This document shows, piece by piece, positions 24,175 to 33,070 of a stretch of 64,000 nt of DNA. The stretch is taken from assembly GCF_030580865.1 (NCBI RefSeq), contig NZ_JAUQSY010000001.1, positions 186,001-250,000 on the forward strand. The letters are read 5' to 3'. The notes under the pieces were generated by a model that was given only the letters and a program-made list of their open reading frames with translations, made no database searches and was not told the DNA's origin. Numbering within the stretch: the stretch's first letter is position 1; each line of letters starts with the position of its first letter. The stretch comes from Hymenobacter aranciens. Its GTDB lineage: Bacteria > Bacteroidota > Bacteroidia > Cytophagales > Hymenobacteraceae. Made by a program: the position numbers and the translations under genes.

Positions 24175-26601
24175 ATGTCTCTCCAGATTCTGGCTCCGCG
24201 GCCGGGGCTGAGGTGGCGGGTGCTGCTACTGGCGGCCGGGCTGTGGGCGCATGGGCTACTGGCCTGGGCGCAAGCTGCTGCGGGGCAGCTCAGTGGCCGC
24301 GTGAGCGACCACGAGTCGCGCGAGGCGCTGCCCGGCGCCACCGTGCTGCTGCTCGAAACTCAGCAGGCCACCCAGACCGACCCCAGCGGCGCCTACCAAC
24401 TGAGCGCCCCGGCGGGCCTCTACCACGTGCAGGTGCGCTTCGTGGGCTACGCCGTCGAAACGGCCGAGGTGCGCCTCAACGACGTGGGCCCGGCCGTGGT
24501 GCGCAACTTCCAGCTGCACCCCGATGCCGTGGTGCTGAAGGGGGCCGAAGTACGCGGCCACCGGGCCGACGAGCCCAACGCGCAGGCCACCAACAGCCTG
24601 AGCGGCGCGGCCCTGCGCCAAACCAGCGGCCAGGCGCTGGGCGAGGCCTTGCAGAAAATCAGCGGCGTATCGGCCATTCAGACGGGCCCCAGCATCTTCA
24701 AGCCCATCATTCACGGCCTGCACTCCAACCGCATCAGCATTCTCAACAACGGCGTGCGGCAGGAGGGCCAGCAGTGGGGCCAGGAGCACGGGCCCGAAAT
24801 TGACCCCTTCGTGGCCTCGCGGCTGACGGTGGTGAAGGGCGCGGCCAGCGTGCGCTACGGCTCCGATGCCATCGGCGGCGTGGTGCTGGTGGAGCCGGCA
24901 GCGCTGCCTGATTCGGCCGGTACCACGGCCGAGATGCAGCTGGTGGGCGCTAGTAATAATGGCCTTGGGGCCGGCTCGGCGCAGGTGCAGGGAAGTCCGG
25001 CGGGGCTGTCGGCCTTGCGCTGGCGGGTGCAGGGCACGGCCAAGCGGGCCGGCACCACCCGCTCGCCGGGCTACTACCAGCAAAACACTGGTTTCTCGGA
25101 GTACGACTACTCGGCGGGGCTGGGCTGGCAGAAGGACACGTATGGCGTGGAGTTATTTTACAGCCATTTCGGCACGAAGCTGGGCATTTTGTCGAGCGCC
25201 TACACCGGGAGCTACCAGGATTTGCAGGCCGCCATTGCCCGCGACCGGCCCTACGAAACCTCCGGCTTCAGCTACGATTTCGGGCGGCCTTATCAGAACA
25301 TCAGCCACGACCTGTACAAGCTGACGGGCTTCGTGAAAACGCCGCTCGGCCGGCTCTCGGCCACGCTGGCGCAGCAGCAGGACTTTCGGGAAGAGTACGA
25401 CAAGTACAACGCCCGCAACCAGGAGCTGGCGGCCCGCAACCTGCCCGAGCTGCGCTACGAAAACGCCACTACCACCGCCGAATTGCTGCTGGAACACAAG
25501 CCGCTGGGAAATTTCACGGGTAGTGTGGGCCTGGCGGGCACGTATCAGGACAACACCTACGAGTTTCGCTACTTCATCCCCTTCTATCAGAACTACGTGG
25601 CCGGCGCCTTCGCCATTGAGCACTGGGAGCGGGACCGCTGGCACCTCGAAGCCGGGCTGCGGGCCGACTACCGCCGCCTCGAAGTACGCCGCCGCCTGGG
25701 CTCGGGCAGCAGCTCCTACGTGCAGCCCACGGAGTTTACTTACGTGACGCCCGCCGCCAGCCTGGGGGCCATCTTCGCCGCCGACGCCCACTTCACCCTG
25801 CGGGCCGATGCCGGGCTGACGCGCCGGGCCCCCGCACCCAACGAGCGCTACAGCCTGGGCGTGCACAATGCCATCTATGAAATAGGTTTCGACGTGGCGA
25901 ATGACACCCTGGCCCCCGGCCAGACGTCGCGCTACCTGCAGCCCGAAACGGCTTATAACCTGGGCCTCACGGCCACCTGGCACGACAACCCGCGCCTCAA
26001 CGGCGAGCTGACCATCTACCACAATCGCATCGACGACTACATCTACCAGTTGCCGATTCTGCCCGCGCCCTACACCATTCGGGGCACGTTTCCGAGCTAC
26101 CGCTTTCAGCAGAGCAATGCCTCGTTTACGGGCTTCGATGCCACGGCCAGCTACGCGTTCCGGCCCAATTGGCAGTTGGGCGCGAAGGCCGCCGTGGTCA
26201 TTGCCTGGAACCGCGACCAGCGCAATTACCTCATCTACGGCCCCGCCGACCGGCTGGAGCTGACCCTGCGCCACGACCTGCCCGACCGCCCTGCCAGCCG
26301 CCTGATGGGCCGCTACGCGCAACTCAGCGGCCTGGGCGTGTGCCGCCAAACCCGCACGCCTGGCCCCGACTACGACTACGCCCCGGCGCCCGCCGGCTAC
26401 GCCCTGCTGGGCGCCGAAATCGGCACCACGCTCCGGCTGGGCCGCACGCCACTCACCCTCAGCCTCACCGGCGCCAACCTGCTCAACCAGCGCTACCGCG
26501 ACTACCTCGACCGCTACCGGTACTTCACCGATGCCATGGGGCGCAACGTGACGTTACGCGTCAGGATGCCGCTGGCGTTTGGCTCCGCTAAAAAATCTTA
26601 A
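24175..26601 (+). CDS. ZnuD-like TonB-dependent outer membrane receptor (probable zinc receptor)
   Basis: The 808-residue receptor has a signal peptide, a CarboxypepD_reg-like domain (about residues 33-120; GQLSGRVSDHESREALPGA), a plug domain and a 22-strand barrel ending in VRMPLAFGSAKKS. The plug contains IIHGLHSNRISILNNGV and GQEHGPEIDPF, wording shared with the ZnuD-like group that imports zinc, and VVKGAASVRYGSDAIGG. ATG 24175 is preferred to the TTG two codons earlier. Neighbours are a His-rich protein upstream and a lipoprotein 46 bases downstream. The metal is inferred, not shown. Confidence 0.88.
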   Translation: MSLQILAPRPGLRWRVLLLAAGLWAHGLLAWAQAAAGQLSGRVSDHESREALPGATVLLLETQQATQTDPSGAYQLSAPAGLYHVQVRFVGYAVETAEVRLNDVGPAVVRNFQLHPDAVVLKGAEVRGHRADEPNAQATNSLSGAALRQTSGQALGEALQKISGVSAIQTGPSIFKPIIHGLHSNRISILNNGVRQEGQQWGQEHGPEIDPFVASRLTVVKGAASVRYGSDAIGGVVLVEPAALPDSAGTTAEMQLVGASNNGLGAGSAQVQGSPAGLSALRWRVQGTAKRAGTTRSPGYYQQNTGFSEYDYSAGLGWQKDTYGVELFYSHFGTKLGILSSAYTGSYQDLQAAIARDRPYETSGFSYDFGRPYQNISHDLYKLTGFVKTPLGRLSATLAQQQDFREEYDKYNARNQELAARNLPELRYENATTTAELLLEHKPLGNFTGSVGLAGTYQDNTYEFRYFIPFYQNYVAGAFAIEHWERDRWHLEAGLRADYRRLEVRRRLGSGSSSYVQPTEFTYVTPAASLGAIFAADAHFTLRADAGLTRRAPAPNERYSLGVHNAIYEIGFDVANDTLAPGQTSRYLQPETAYNLGLTATWHDNPRLNGELTIYHNRIDDYIYQLPILPAPYTIRGTFPSYRFQQSNASFTGFDATASYAFRPNWQLGAKAAVVIAWNRDQRNYLIYGPADRLELTLRHDLPDRPASRLMGRYAQLSGLGVCRQTRTPGPDYDYAPAPAGYALLGAEIGTTLRLGRTPLTLSLTGANLLNQRYRDYLDRYRYFTDAMGRNVTLRVRMPLAFGSAKKS

Positions 26602-26647
26602 AGCCATTTCACGTCATCACGTTTTACCTCAAATCACTCAGTTACTC

Positions 26648-27205
26648 ATGAAAATCACTTTCTTCCGCCCTTTCGCCCTGATTCTTCTTGCCGCTCCCTT
26701 CTTCACCGCTTGCGACGACGACAAGGACCCGGCGCCCGTCGATGAAAACGAAATCATCACCACCGTCACCTACACGCTGACGCCGGTGGGCGGCGGCACG
26801 CCCGTGTCCATCACCTACCGCGACCCTGACGGCGACCAGGGCTCGCAGCCGGGCGTCATCACCGGCGCTCTCACGCTCGCGGCCGGCACCAGCTACACTG
26901 GCGCCCTCACGCTGCTCGACGAAACCAAGACCCCCGCCGGCAATACCACCGCCGACATCCTGGCCGAGGCCGACGAACACCTTTTCGTGTACACCGTGAA
27001 CCCCGCCGGGCTGCTCACCATCGCCCGCACCGACAAGGACAGCAAAAATCTCGAAGTCGGCCTGGCTACTTCCGTGCAAACCCGCGCCACGGCGGGCACG
27101 GGCACGCTCAACATCGTGCTGCGCCACCAGCCCGGCGTGAAAGACGGCACCGCCACGCCCGGCTCGTCCGATGTGGACGTGAATTTCCCAGTGACGGTGC
27201 AGTAA
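26648..27205 (+). CDS. Lipoprotein partner of the TonB receptor
   Basis: A 185-residue lipoprotein (lipobox FFTAC followed by DDDKDPAP, an acidic surface-export type signal). The body is beta-rich and Thr-rich with repeated GALTL strands. It resembles the lipoproteins that follow ZnuD-like receptors in Bacteroidota, which may bind the ligand at the cell surface. It begins 46 bases after the receptor and is surely in the same operon. The frame extends upstream to 26579, but the signal peptide starts at 26648. Confidence 0.75.
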   Translation: MKITFFRPFALILLAAPFFTACDDDKDPAPVDENEIITTVTYTLTPVGGGTPVSITYRDPDGDQGSQPGVITGALTLAAGTSYTGALTLLDETKTPAGNTTADILAEADEHLFVYTVNPAGLLTIARTDKDSKNLEVGLATSVQTRATAGTGTLNIVLRHQPGVKDGTATPGSSDVDVNFPVTVQ

Positions 27206-27370
27206 GCTGATTTTTTCTCCGGTTTGGTTCAGTTGGAGAATACTTGGGAAAGCCCTGGCCTTTGGTCGGGGCTTTCTTGTTGTAGGTGGAGTTGCCGGCA
27301 CGCCAGTAACTTCCATTTATTTTTCAGTCTTTCGGGTGATACTTGCGCCCAAAGTGGATTAACCAGTACC

Positions 27371-27946
27371 ATGCCCGCTACCGCCCTCCCCGCCACTTCC
27401 CCGCCCGCCGCGCTTCGCCAGGCCCTGCTGGCCGACCGCACCCGGACGCTCACCCAGCTCTACGCCCGTGCCTTTCCGGCCGTGCAGCGGCTGGTGCGCC
27501 GCCAGGGCGGCTCGGCCGAGGATGCGCAGGACGTGTTTCAGGATGCGCTGGTGGTGCTGGTTGAGCAGGCCGTGGCGGGCACGCTGATGCTCACGGCCTC
27601 GGCCGGCACCTACGTGGTGGGCGTCAGCCGCCACCTGTGGCAGCACGAGCTGCGCCGCCGCGCCCGCCTGCCCCACCAGCCCCTGCCCGACGACCCCGGC
27701 CTGCTGCTCGCCGAGGCCCCCGCCGCCGAAGAACCGGTCTTCGCCGTGCTCGACTACGTGCAGCAGCTGGGCGAAAAATGCCGCGAGGTGCTGCTGGCCT
27801 TTTACTACTTCCAGCAGCCCCTCACCCAGATTGCCGCCCGCCACGGCTACCGCTCGGTGCGCTCGGCCACGGTGCAGAAGTTCAAGTGCCTGGAGCGCCT
27901 GCGGGAGAAAGTGCGCGCCGTATTCACCCCCGAATTCGCCGACTAG
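27371..27946 (+). CDS. ECF-type RNA polymerase sigma factor
   Basis: The 191-residue product has region 2 (LYARAFPAVQRLVRRQGG then DAQDVFQDALVVLVEQ, residues about 30-65) and a region 4-like helix-turn-helix (EVLLAFYYFQQPLTQIAARH then RSATVQKFKCLERLRE, about 135-185). The ATG at 27371 follows an in-frame upstream extension to 27224 that lacks conserved sequence. It is followed after 2 bases by a small gene, a typical sigma/anti-sigma arrangement. Target promoters unknown. Confidence 0.85.
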   Translation: MPATALPATSPPAALRQALLADRTRTLTQLYARAFPAVQRLVRRQGGSAEDAQDVFQDALVVLVEQAVAGTLMLTASAGTYVVGVSRHLWQHELRRRARLPHQPLPDDPGLLLAEAPAAEEPVFAVLDYVQQLGEKCREVLLAFYYFQQPLTQIAARHGYRSVRSATVQKFKCLERLREKVRAVFTPEFAD

Positions 27947-27948
27947 CC

Positions 27949-28215
27949 ATGCGCCCCGAACTCGACCGCCTGCACCTCATCGAGCAGCAACTGCTGCAAA
28001 CCCCGGCCGCCCTGCCCGCCAGCGAGTGGCACCTGCGCCAGCTTTTCGACGGCGAGCTGACGGCTGATGCCGCCCTTCAGCGGCAGCTCTACCACGGCCT
28101 GCACCAGGCCGGGCGGCAGCAACTCAAGCGCGAGCTGCGGACTATTCACACCCAGCTTTACGGCTCGCCTGGCCCCCGCTGGCTGGCCGCGCTACGGCGC
28201 TGCTGGCCCTGGTAA
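27949..28215 (+). CDS. Small protein coupled to the ECF sigma factor (truncated anti-sigma-like)
   Basis: An 88-residue helical protein. The start (LDRLHLIEQQLLQTP and the following DGELTADAALQRQL) resembles the cytoplasmic N-terminal part of anti-sigma factors, but the protein ends at RWLAALRRCWPW with no transmembrane or periplasmic domain. It may be a soluble anti-sigma factor or the remnant of a membrane one. The ATG is 2 bases after the sigma factor stop, so translation is coupled. Confidence 0.65.
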   Translation: MRPELDRLHLIEQQLLQTPAALPASEWHLRQLFDGELTADAALQRQLYHGLHQAGRQQLKRELRTIHTQLYGSPGPRWLAALRRCWPW

Positions 28216-28298
28216 AACCTTTGATTTAATGGCGTTGCTGCCCCTTGCATAATGCAAGACGGGCCACGCCATGCCCTTTTCAAACCCCTCATTTCCTC

Positions 28299-28991
28299 AT
28301 GCTCAACCAAACCGAATTCCGCAAATTTGCCGTGCACGGCCAGGGCCTCAACGGCCTGACCGTCGACCGCTACGTCTCGAACGTCGAAGCCGCCGCCCGC
28401 CCTTACGTGCAGAACATGACCCGCTCCGTCATCGAGGAGCGGCCCCAGAACTTCCGCGAAATCGACGTCTTCTCGCGGCTCATCATGGACCGCATCATTT
28501 TCCTCGGCCAGGCCGTGGATGACCATATTGCCAACATCATCAACGCCCAGCTGCTGTTCCTCGAATCGGCCGATTCGCGCAAGGACATCCTGCTTTACAT
28601 CAACTCGCCCGGCGGCTCCGTCTACGCTGGCCTGGGCATGTACGACACCATGCAGTACGTGCGCCCCGACGTGGCCACCATTTGCACCGGCCTGGCCGCC
28701 AGCATGGGCGCCTTCCTGCTCTGCGGCGGCGCCATCGGCAAACGCTCGGCCCTGCCCCACGCCCGCGTCATGATTCATCAGCCCTCCGGCGGCGTGCAGG
28801 GCGTCTCGGCCGATATCGAAATCACGGCCCGCGAAGTAGTCAAGCTGCGCCAGGAGCTCTGCCAGATTTACGCCGACCGCACCGGCAAAACCTACCAGCA
28901 AATCCACGACGACTCGGACCGCGACTACTGGCTGCGCGCCGATGAGGCCCAGGAATACGGGCTGATTGACGAGGTGCTGCGGCGGGGCTAA
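28299..28991 (+). CDS. clpP: ATP-dependent Clp protease proteolytic subunit
   Basis: The 230-residue serine protease of the Clp system. The nucleophile is Ser135 in [11 protein letters not shown], the His is His160 in [11 protein letters not shown], and an Asp near residue 209 (DDSDRD) completes the triad. YINSPGGSV is the oxyanion and strand motif. A 54-base in-frame extension upstream to 28245 has no conserved sequence. No clpX or tig gene is adjacent. It is longer at the N-terminus than E. coli ClpP, as usual in Bacteroidota. Confidence 0.94.
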   Translation: MLNQTEFRKFAVHGQGLNGLTVDRYVSNVEAAARPYVQNMTRSVIEERPQNFREIDVFSRLIMDRIIFLGQAVDDHIANIINAQLLFLESADSRKDILLYINSPGGSVYAGLGMYDTMQYVRPDVATICTGLAASMGAFLLCGGAIGKRSALPHARVMIHQPSGGVQGVSADIEITAREVVKLRQELCQIYADRTGKTYQQIHDDSDRDYWLRADEAQEYGLIDEVLRRG

Positions 28992-29065
28992 ACCTGCTTC
29001 GGTATTCAGAACATGGCCATAAGACGACTAGTTACGTTCTTCGCGTAACCTACTGCGCCTTCGCC

Positions 29066-29992
29066 ATGCCCCACTCGCACGCCTCCCACGCCGGCCACCA
29101 GCACGCCGCCCCGCCGCCCGGCGGCAGCTTCAGCGCCGCCTTCGCCACCGGCATTGCCCTCAACGTGGCCTTCGTGATAGTAGAAACCATCGGCGGGCTC
29201 TGGGCCAACTCCGCCGCCCTGCTCTCCGATGCCGGCCACAACCTCTCCGACGTGCTCAGCCTGGCCCTGGCCTGGGGCGCCGCCTGGCTGGCCGGCCGCC
29301 CCGCCCAGGGCCGCTACACCTTCGGCTACCGCGGGGCCACCATCCAGGCCGCCCTGCTCAATGCCATGCTGCTCTACCTCGCGCTGGGCTTCATCCTCTG
29401 GGAAACCATCAACCACCTGCGCCACCCCGCGCCCGTGAATGGCAAGGCCGTGATGCTGCTGGCCGGCGTCGGCATCATCGTCAACGGCGTCACGGCTCTG
29501 CTCTTCCGCGCCGGCCAGAAGTCCGACGTGAACGTGCGCGGCGCCTACCTGCACATGCTCACCGATGCCCTCGTCAGCCTCGGCGTGGTGCTGGGCGGCG
29601 GCCTCACCCTGCTCACCGGCTGGGCCTGGCTCGACCCCGCCCTCAGCTGCATCATTCTCATCATCATCGCCTACACTTCCTGGGGCCTGCTGCGCGACTC
29701 CCTGCGCCTGGGCCTGCAAGCCGTGCCCGACGGCATCGACCTGGCCGCCGTGCGCGCCTGGCTGCTGGCCCAGCCCCAGGTGCAAAGCGTCCACGACCTC
29801 CACATCTGGAGCCTCAGCAGCTCCGGCCACGATGCCGCCCTCACCGCCCACCTCGTGCGCCCCGGCGGCGCCGATGCCCCCTGGCTGGCCGCCCTCTCGA
29901 AGGGTTTGGAGTCCGAATTTCACATCCACCACAGCACCGTGCAGGTCGAAGACTCCGAATTGCCCGACGGCTGCCACAGCGGCTGCGACTAA
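29066..29992 (+). CDS. Cation diffusion facilitator (Zn/Cd/Co exporter, CzcD-like)
   Basis: A 308-residue inner membrane metal/proton antiporter. The His-rich N-terminus (HSHASHAGHQH, residues 3-13) and the transport-site pairs H58-x3-D62 in DAGHNLSD and HMLTD in a later helix are intact. Six membrane segments are expected, then a cytoplasmic ferredoxin-like domain (VQSVHDLHIWSLSSSGHDAAL) and a His/Cys tail (HIHHS and CHSGC). It probably removes excess zinc, complementing the uptake locus 2 kb upstream. A 21-bp tandem repeat follows the stop. Confidence 0.92.
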   Translation: MPHSHASHAGHQHAAPPPGGSFSAAFATGIALNVAFVIVETIGGLWANSAALLSDAGHNLSDVLSLALAWGAAWLAGRPAQGRYTFGYRGATIQAALLNAMLLYLALGFILWETINHLRHPAPVNGKAVMLLAGVGIIVNGVTALLFRAGQKSDVNVRGAYLHMLTDALVSLGVVLGGGLTLLTGWAWLDPALSCIILIIIAYTSWGLLRDSLRLGLQAVPDGIDLAAVRAWLLAQPQVQSVHDLHIWSLSSSGHDAALTAHLVRPGGADAPWLAALSKGLESEFHIHHSTVQVEDSELPDGCHSGCD

Positions 29993-30018
29993 GGTGGTAG
30001 CACAACAACCAGTCGAGC

Positions 30019-30203
30019 AGCACCGGTTACCCGTCAGCACCGGTTATCTCTCTGTCAGTAGGATTTATTCGGCCGTCAGTATTAATTATTTCAGTGTAAG
30101 TAATAATTATTTCAGTGCGAGTAGGATTTATTTCAGGGTAAGTACCCATTCGGTACCTGCCAGTAGGATATAATTAAGCGACAGTAGGATTTCGGCCGGA
30201 AAC
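30019..30203. repeat. 21-bp degenerate tandem repeat array
   Basis: About eight and a half units with exact 21-base phasing, each beginning AGTA or AGCA, at 30019 (17 bases), 30036, 30057, 30078, 30099, 30120, 30141, 30162 and 30183. The consensus is close to AGTAGGATTTATTTCAGG plus three bases. The sequence drifts between units but the length does not. It fills the CDF-MFS gap and is much more AT-rich than its surroundings. Confidence 0.8.
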
Positions 30204-30259
30204 AGCCCCAAACCCGTCCTATTTCCGCATCTTGCGGCCCCAATCCAACTCCCACCCCC

Positions 30260-31504
30260 GTGTCCGCCACCCCTCCCGTTAAGAATACCGTCCTCACGGC
30301 CGCCGTCATCGTGGCCGCCCTCGGCTACTTCGTCGATATCTACGACCTCATTCTCTTCAGCGTCGTCCGCGTCCAAAGCCTCGCCAGCCTCGGCATCGAG
30401 GCCAAAGCCGCCGTCAAGGCCCAGGGCGAATACCTCATTTCGATGCAGATGGGCGGCATGTTGCTCGGCGGCATCCTCTGGGGCGTGCTCGGCGACAAGA
30501 AGGGCCGCCTGTCGGTGCTCTTCGGCTCCATCCTCATCTACTCCCTCGCCAACCTCGCCAACGGCTTCGTCCAGACCATCGAGCAGTACGCCTGGCTGCG
30601 CCTCATCGCCGGTATCGGCCTGGCCGGCGAGCTCGGCGCCGGCATCACCCTCGTCAGCGAAAGTTTGCCCAAGGAAAAGCGCGGCCTCGGCACCATGATA
30701 GTGGCCACCGTGGGCGTGAGCGGCGCCATGCTGGCCTTCTGGGTGGGCCAGCGCCTGGGCTGGCAAAAGGCCTACATCACCGGCGGCGTGCTGGGCCTGG
30801 CGCTGTTGGCCCTGCGCGTCAGCGTGTTTGAGTCGGGTATGTTCCAGAAAACCCAGGCCCAAACCGACGTCTCGCGCGGCAATTTCTGGCGGCTCTTCAC
30901 CGACACCGCGCGCCTCGGCCGCTACGTCCGCTGCCTGCTCATCGGCGTGCCGCTGTGGTTCGTCGTCGGCATCCTCATCACCTTCGCCCCCGAGTTCGGC
31001 GAAGCCCTCGGCATCCGGGGTCCCGAGCCGCTGTCGGCCGGGCTGGCCGTGTTCTGGTGCTACTTCGGGCTGGTGTTTGGCGACTTCGCCAGCGGCACCC
31101 TCAGCCAGCTGCTCCGCAGCCGCAACCGCGCCCTGCAAATCTTTCTCGTCTTCTGCGCCCTGCTCGTTGGCGTCTACCTCTACGGCCTGCGCGGCGCCAC
31201 GCCCACCACCTATTATATGGTGTGCTTCGTGCTGGGCATCTCGGTCGGCTTCTGGGCGCTGTTCGTCACCGTCGCCGCCGAGCAGTTCGGCACCAACCTG
31301 CGCGCCACCGTCGCCACCACCGCGCCCAATTTCGCCCGCGGCTCCGTCGTGCTGCTGGTGCCCGCCTTCCGCTGGGCCGAATCCGTCTTCGACAGCCGCA
31401 TCACCGGCGCCGCCGTGCTGGGCGGCGTGAGCTTGCTGGTGGCCTTCTGGGCCGTCAGCACCCTGCCCGAAAGCTTCGGCAAAGACCTCGACTACGTGGA
31501 GTAG
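30260..31504 (+). CDS. MFS transporter, sugar/aromatic acid type
   Basis: A 414-residue inner membrane protein with 12 predicted membrane segments. The MFS loop 2-3 motif is GVLGDKKGRL (near residue 78), repeated less well in the second half. The stretch WLRLIAGIGLAGELGAGITL near 117 is like the metabolite:proton symporter branch. The start is GTG at 30260 (no ATG nearby), directly after the 21-bp repeat array. Substrate not predictable. Confidence 0.85.
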   Translation: MSATPPVKNTVLTAAVIVAALGYFVDIYDLILFSVVRVQSLASLGIEAKAAVKAQGEYLISMQMGGMLLGGILWGVLGDKKGRLSVLFGSILIYSLANLANGFVQTIEQYAWLRLIAGIGLAGELGAGITLVSESLPKEKRGLGTMIVATVGVSGAMLAFWVGQRLGWQKAYITGGVLGLALLALRVSVFESGMFQKTQAQTDVSRGNFWRLFTDTARLGRYVRCLLIGVPLWFVVGILITFAPEFGEALGIRGPEPLSAGLAVFWCYFGLVFGDFASGTLSQLLRSRNRALQIFLVFCALLVGVYLYGLRGATPTTYYMVCFVLGISVGFWALFVTVAAEQFGTNLRATVATTAPNFARGSVVLLVPAFRWAESVFDSRITGAAVLGGVSLLVAFWAVSTLPESFGKDLDYVE

Positions 31505-31608
31505 CAAATGAGTTCCAAAAGTCGGATTTATTTTTGAAAATGAGAAAGTTAAACTATTAGAGGCGGCGCGGCGTACACAGTCCGAACCCCAGGTTTCTAA
31601 CCACCCTC

Positions 31609-31965
31609 ATGAAAAAAATCCTCGGCCTCCTGGCCATCCTCGCCCTCTTCGCTTCTACCACCCAGGCCCAAACCCTGCCCCCCAGCCCGCTCACTCCCGA
31701 AATGCAGCAGCAGCGCGCCGACGAAGCCCGCCGCAACTACGACGCCCAAAAGCAGCAAGGCAACGCCGACCAGCAAGCTTCCCGCGACACCCGCGGCGCC
31801 ATGAAAGACAGCAAGCAGCAGCTGCGCGCCCAGAAAAACCAGCTCAGCGAGCAAAAAAGCCAGCTCAAAGCCCAGCGCCGCACCGAAAAGGAAAGCGCCA
31901 CCCGCGAAAAAGCCGCCCGCACCGAAATGAAAGCCGAAAAGAAGCGCGCCAAAGCCATGAACTAA
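31609..31965 (+). CDS. Small secreted coiled-coil protein
   Basis: A 118-residue protein with a signal peptide cleaved after TTQAQ. The mature part is almost entirely helical and rich in Gln, Lys, Glu and Arg (about residues 35-115), with no Cys, forming one long coiled coil. It resembles the protein at 32128 in design. Not assigned to a named family; periplasmic location inferred. Confidence 0.65.
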   Translation: MKKILGLLAILALFASTTQAQTLPPSPLTPEMQQQRADEARRNYDAQKQQGNADQQASRDTRGAMKDSKQQLRAQKNQLSEQKSQLKAQRRTEKESATREKAARTEMKAEKKRAKAMN

Positions 31966-31996
31966 GCCGCGATATACCAGTCGCGCTTTAGTCAAA

Positions 31997-32030
31997 TAAA
32001 AAAACTCCGGTCTGCACCGGAGTTTTTTTT
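31997..32030. terminator. Bidirectional terminator
   Basis: An A run, ACTCCGGT, loop CTGC, ACCGGAGT, then eight T. Confidence 0.85.
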
Positions 32031-32127
32031 GTTCCTTGCAGTCCGGCAGCCACCGCCCCGCGCCCGCCGCCCCGCCCGGCCTAAGCGCCGCGCTCCCATC
32101 TGCTTACTCCCACTCACCTGCTTTCCC

Positions 32128-32394
32128 ATGAAAAACGCGTTACTCCTTTGCTTCCTGCTGGCCGTCGCCGCCAGCGCCCACGCCCAAAACGGCAACTCCT
32201 CCATGTCGTCCGGCAGCAGCGGCTCCGGCGTCAAGCTGAAATCGACCGCCAAGGCCGCCGAAAAGAAAACCAAGCACCTCAAGCAGGAAACCCGCCAAAC
32301 CCAGCGCGAGCACGACAAAGTCGAAAACCGCATCGACGCCCAGAACAAAGCCCGCCGCAAAGCCGCCCGCGCCAAAGCCGCCGACGGCAAATAA
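32128..32394 (+). CDS. Small secreted Lys/Arg-rich protein
   Basis: An 88-residue protein: a signal peptide cleaved after SAHAQ, a short Ser/Gly linker (SSMSSGSSGSG), then a basic helix (residues about 35-88). It is similar in build to the protein at 31609, so the two may be distant duplicates. The ATG at 32128 is chosen because it begins the signal peptide; the frame itself is open from 32029. Confidence 0.6.
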   Translation: MKNALLLCFLLAVAASAHAQNGNSSMSSGSSGSGVKLKSTAKAAEKKTKHLKQETRQTQREHDKVENRIDAQNKARRKAARAKAADGK

Positions 32395-32511
32395 GCCCGG
32401 CAGCAACCCCGCCTTCCCGCCCCGCGTTAGCCCATCACCCGCTACTTTCGTCAGCGGCCGGGTCCCTTCGGCCCATTCACCCGCCGCCGGCCGTCGCCGG
32501 CATTCCTCCCT

Positions 32512-32952
32512 ATGGCTGCCAAAAACCCCGTTCAGTTCTATCCCTGGCACCATTTCGTGCTGGTGCCCGCCGCCCTCATCATGGCCGGCTACGCCGTGCG
32601 CCGCTACGTGGCCGTGGCCGGCGACGACTCCGAAATCTCCCGCCTCTGGTTCACCGTGGCGGCGCTGGCCGTCATCGGCCTTGGCGTGCTCGTGATGCTG
32701 CGCCAGCACTACGCCCTCACGCTGCAGGACCGCATCTGCCGCCTCGAAGTGCGCCAGCGCTACTTCGAGCTCACCGGCCAGCGCTTCGCCGAGCTTGAAA
32801 AACAGCTTTCCCTCAAGCAAATCCTCACCCTGCGCCTGGCCGGCGATGCCGAGCTGCCCGCCCTGGCCCGCGCCGCCGCCCAGGAAAAACTCACCCCCAC
32901 CGACATTAAAGCCCGCATCAACGACTTCCAGTTTGATACAATGCGGGTGTGA
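32512..32952 (+). CDS. DUF6526 family membrane protein
   Basis: A 146-residue protein with two membrane segments (FVLVPAALIMAGYAVRRY near residue 15-32 and LWFTVAALAVIGLGVLVML near 45-63) and a cytoplasmic helical C-terminal domain (YALTLQDRICRLEVRQRYF, then LTLRLAGDAELPALARAA). The N-terminal QFYPWHHFVLVP is typical of DUF6526, a Bacteroidota family of unknown function. A G-rich palindromic element follows the stop. Confidence 0.75.
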   Translation: MAAKNPVQFYPWHHFVLVPAALIMAGYAVRRYVAVAGDDSEISRLWFTVAALAVIGLGVLVMLRQHYALTLQDRICRLEVRQRYFELTGQRFAELEKQLSLKQILTLRLAGDAELPALARAAAQEKLTPTDIKARINDFQFDTMRV

Positions 32953-32959
32953 TGTTGTT

Positions 32960-33070
32960 AGGGTAGGAGGGTGTGGGGGTAAGAGGGTCGGAGGGACGCG
33001 TGAGAACATTTCCTCCGGCTTTCCCTTTTCCCTCCTACCCCCATACCCGCCTACCCTCATACCCTCCCTC
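32960..33070. repeat. GGGTAGGAGGGT palindromic element directly before a start codon
   Basis: Left arm 32960-32996 (G-rich, units of GGGTAnGAGGGT) and right arm 33030-33070 (its C-rich complement) with about 33 bases between. The right arm ends exactly at the ATG of the DUF4286 gene. It is the same family as the arms at 55758 and 56233. Confidence 0.75.

Noticed and set aside
30019..30203. Possible CRISPR-like or peptide-repeat gene from the 21-bp array
   Set aside because: Units are contiguous without spacers. The frame encoding heptad-like VSxxYFS repeats is an extension of a shadow frame of the CDF exporter and has no start or ribosome context of its own.
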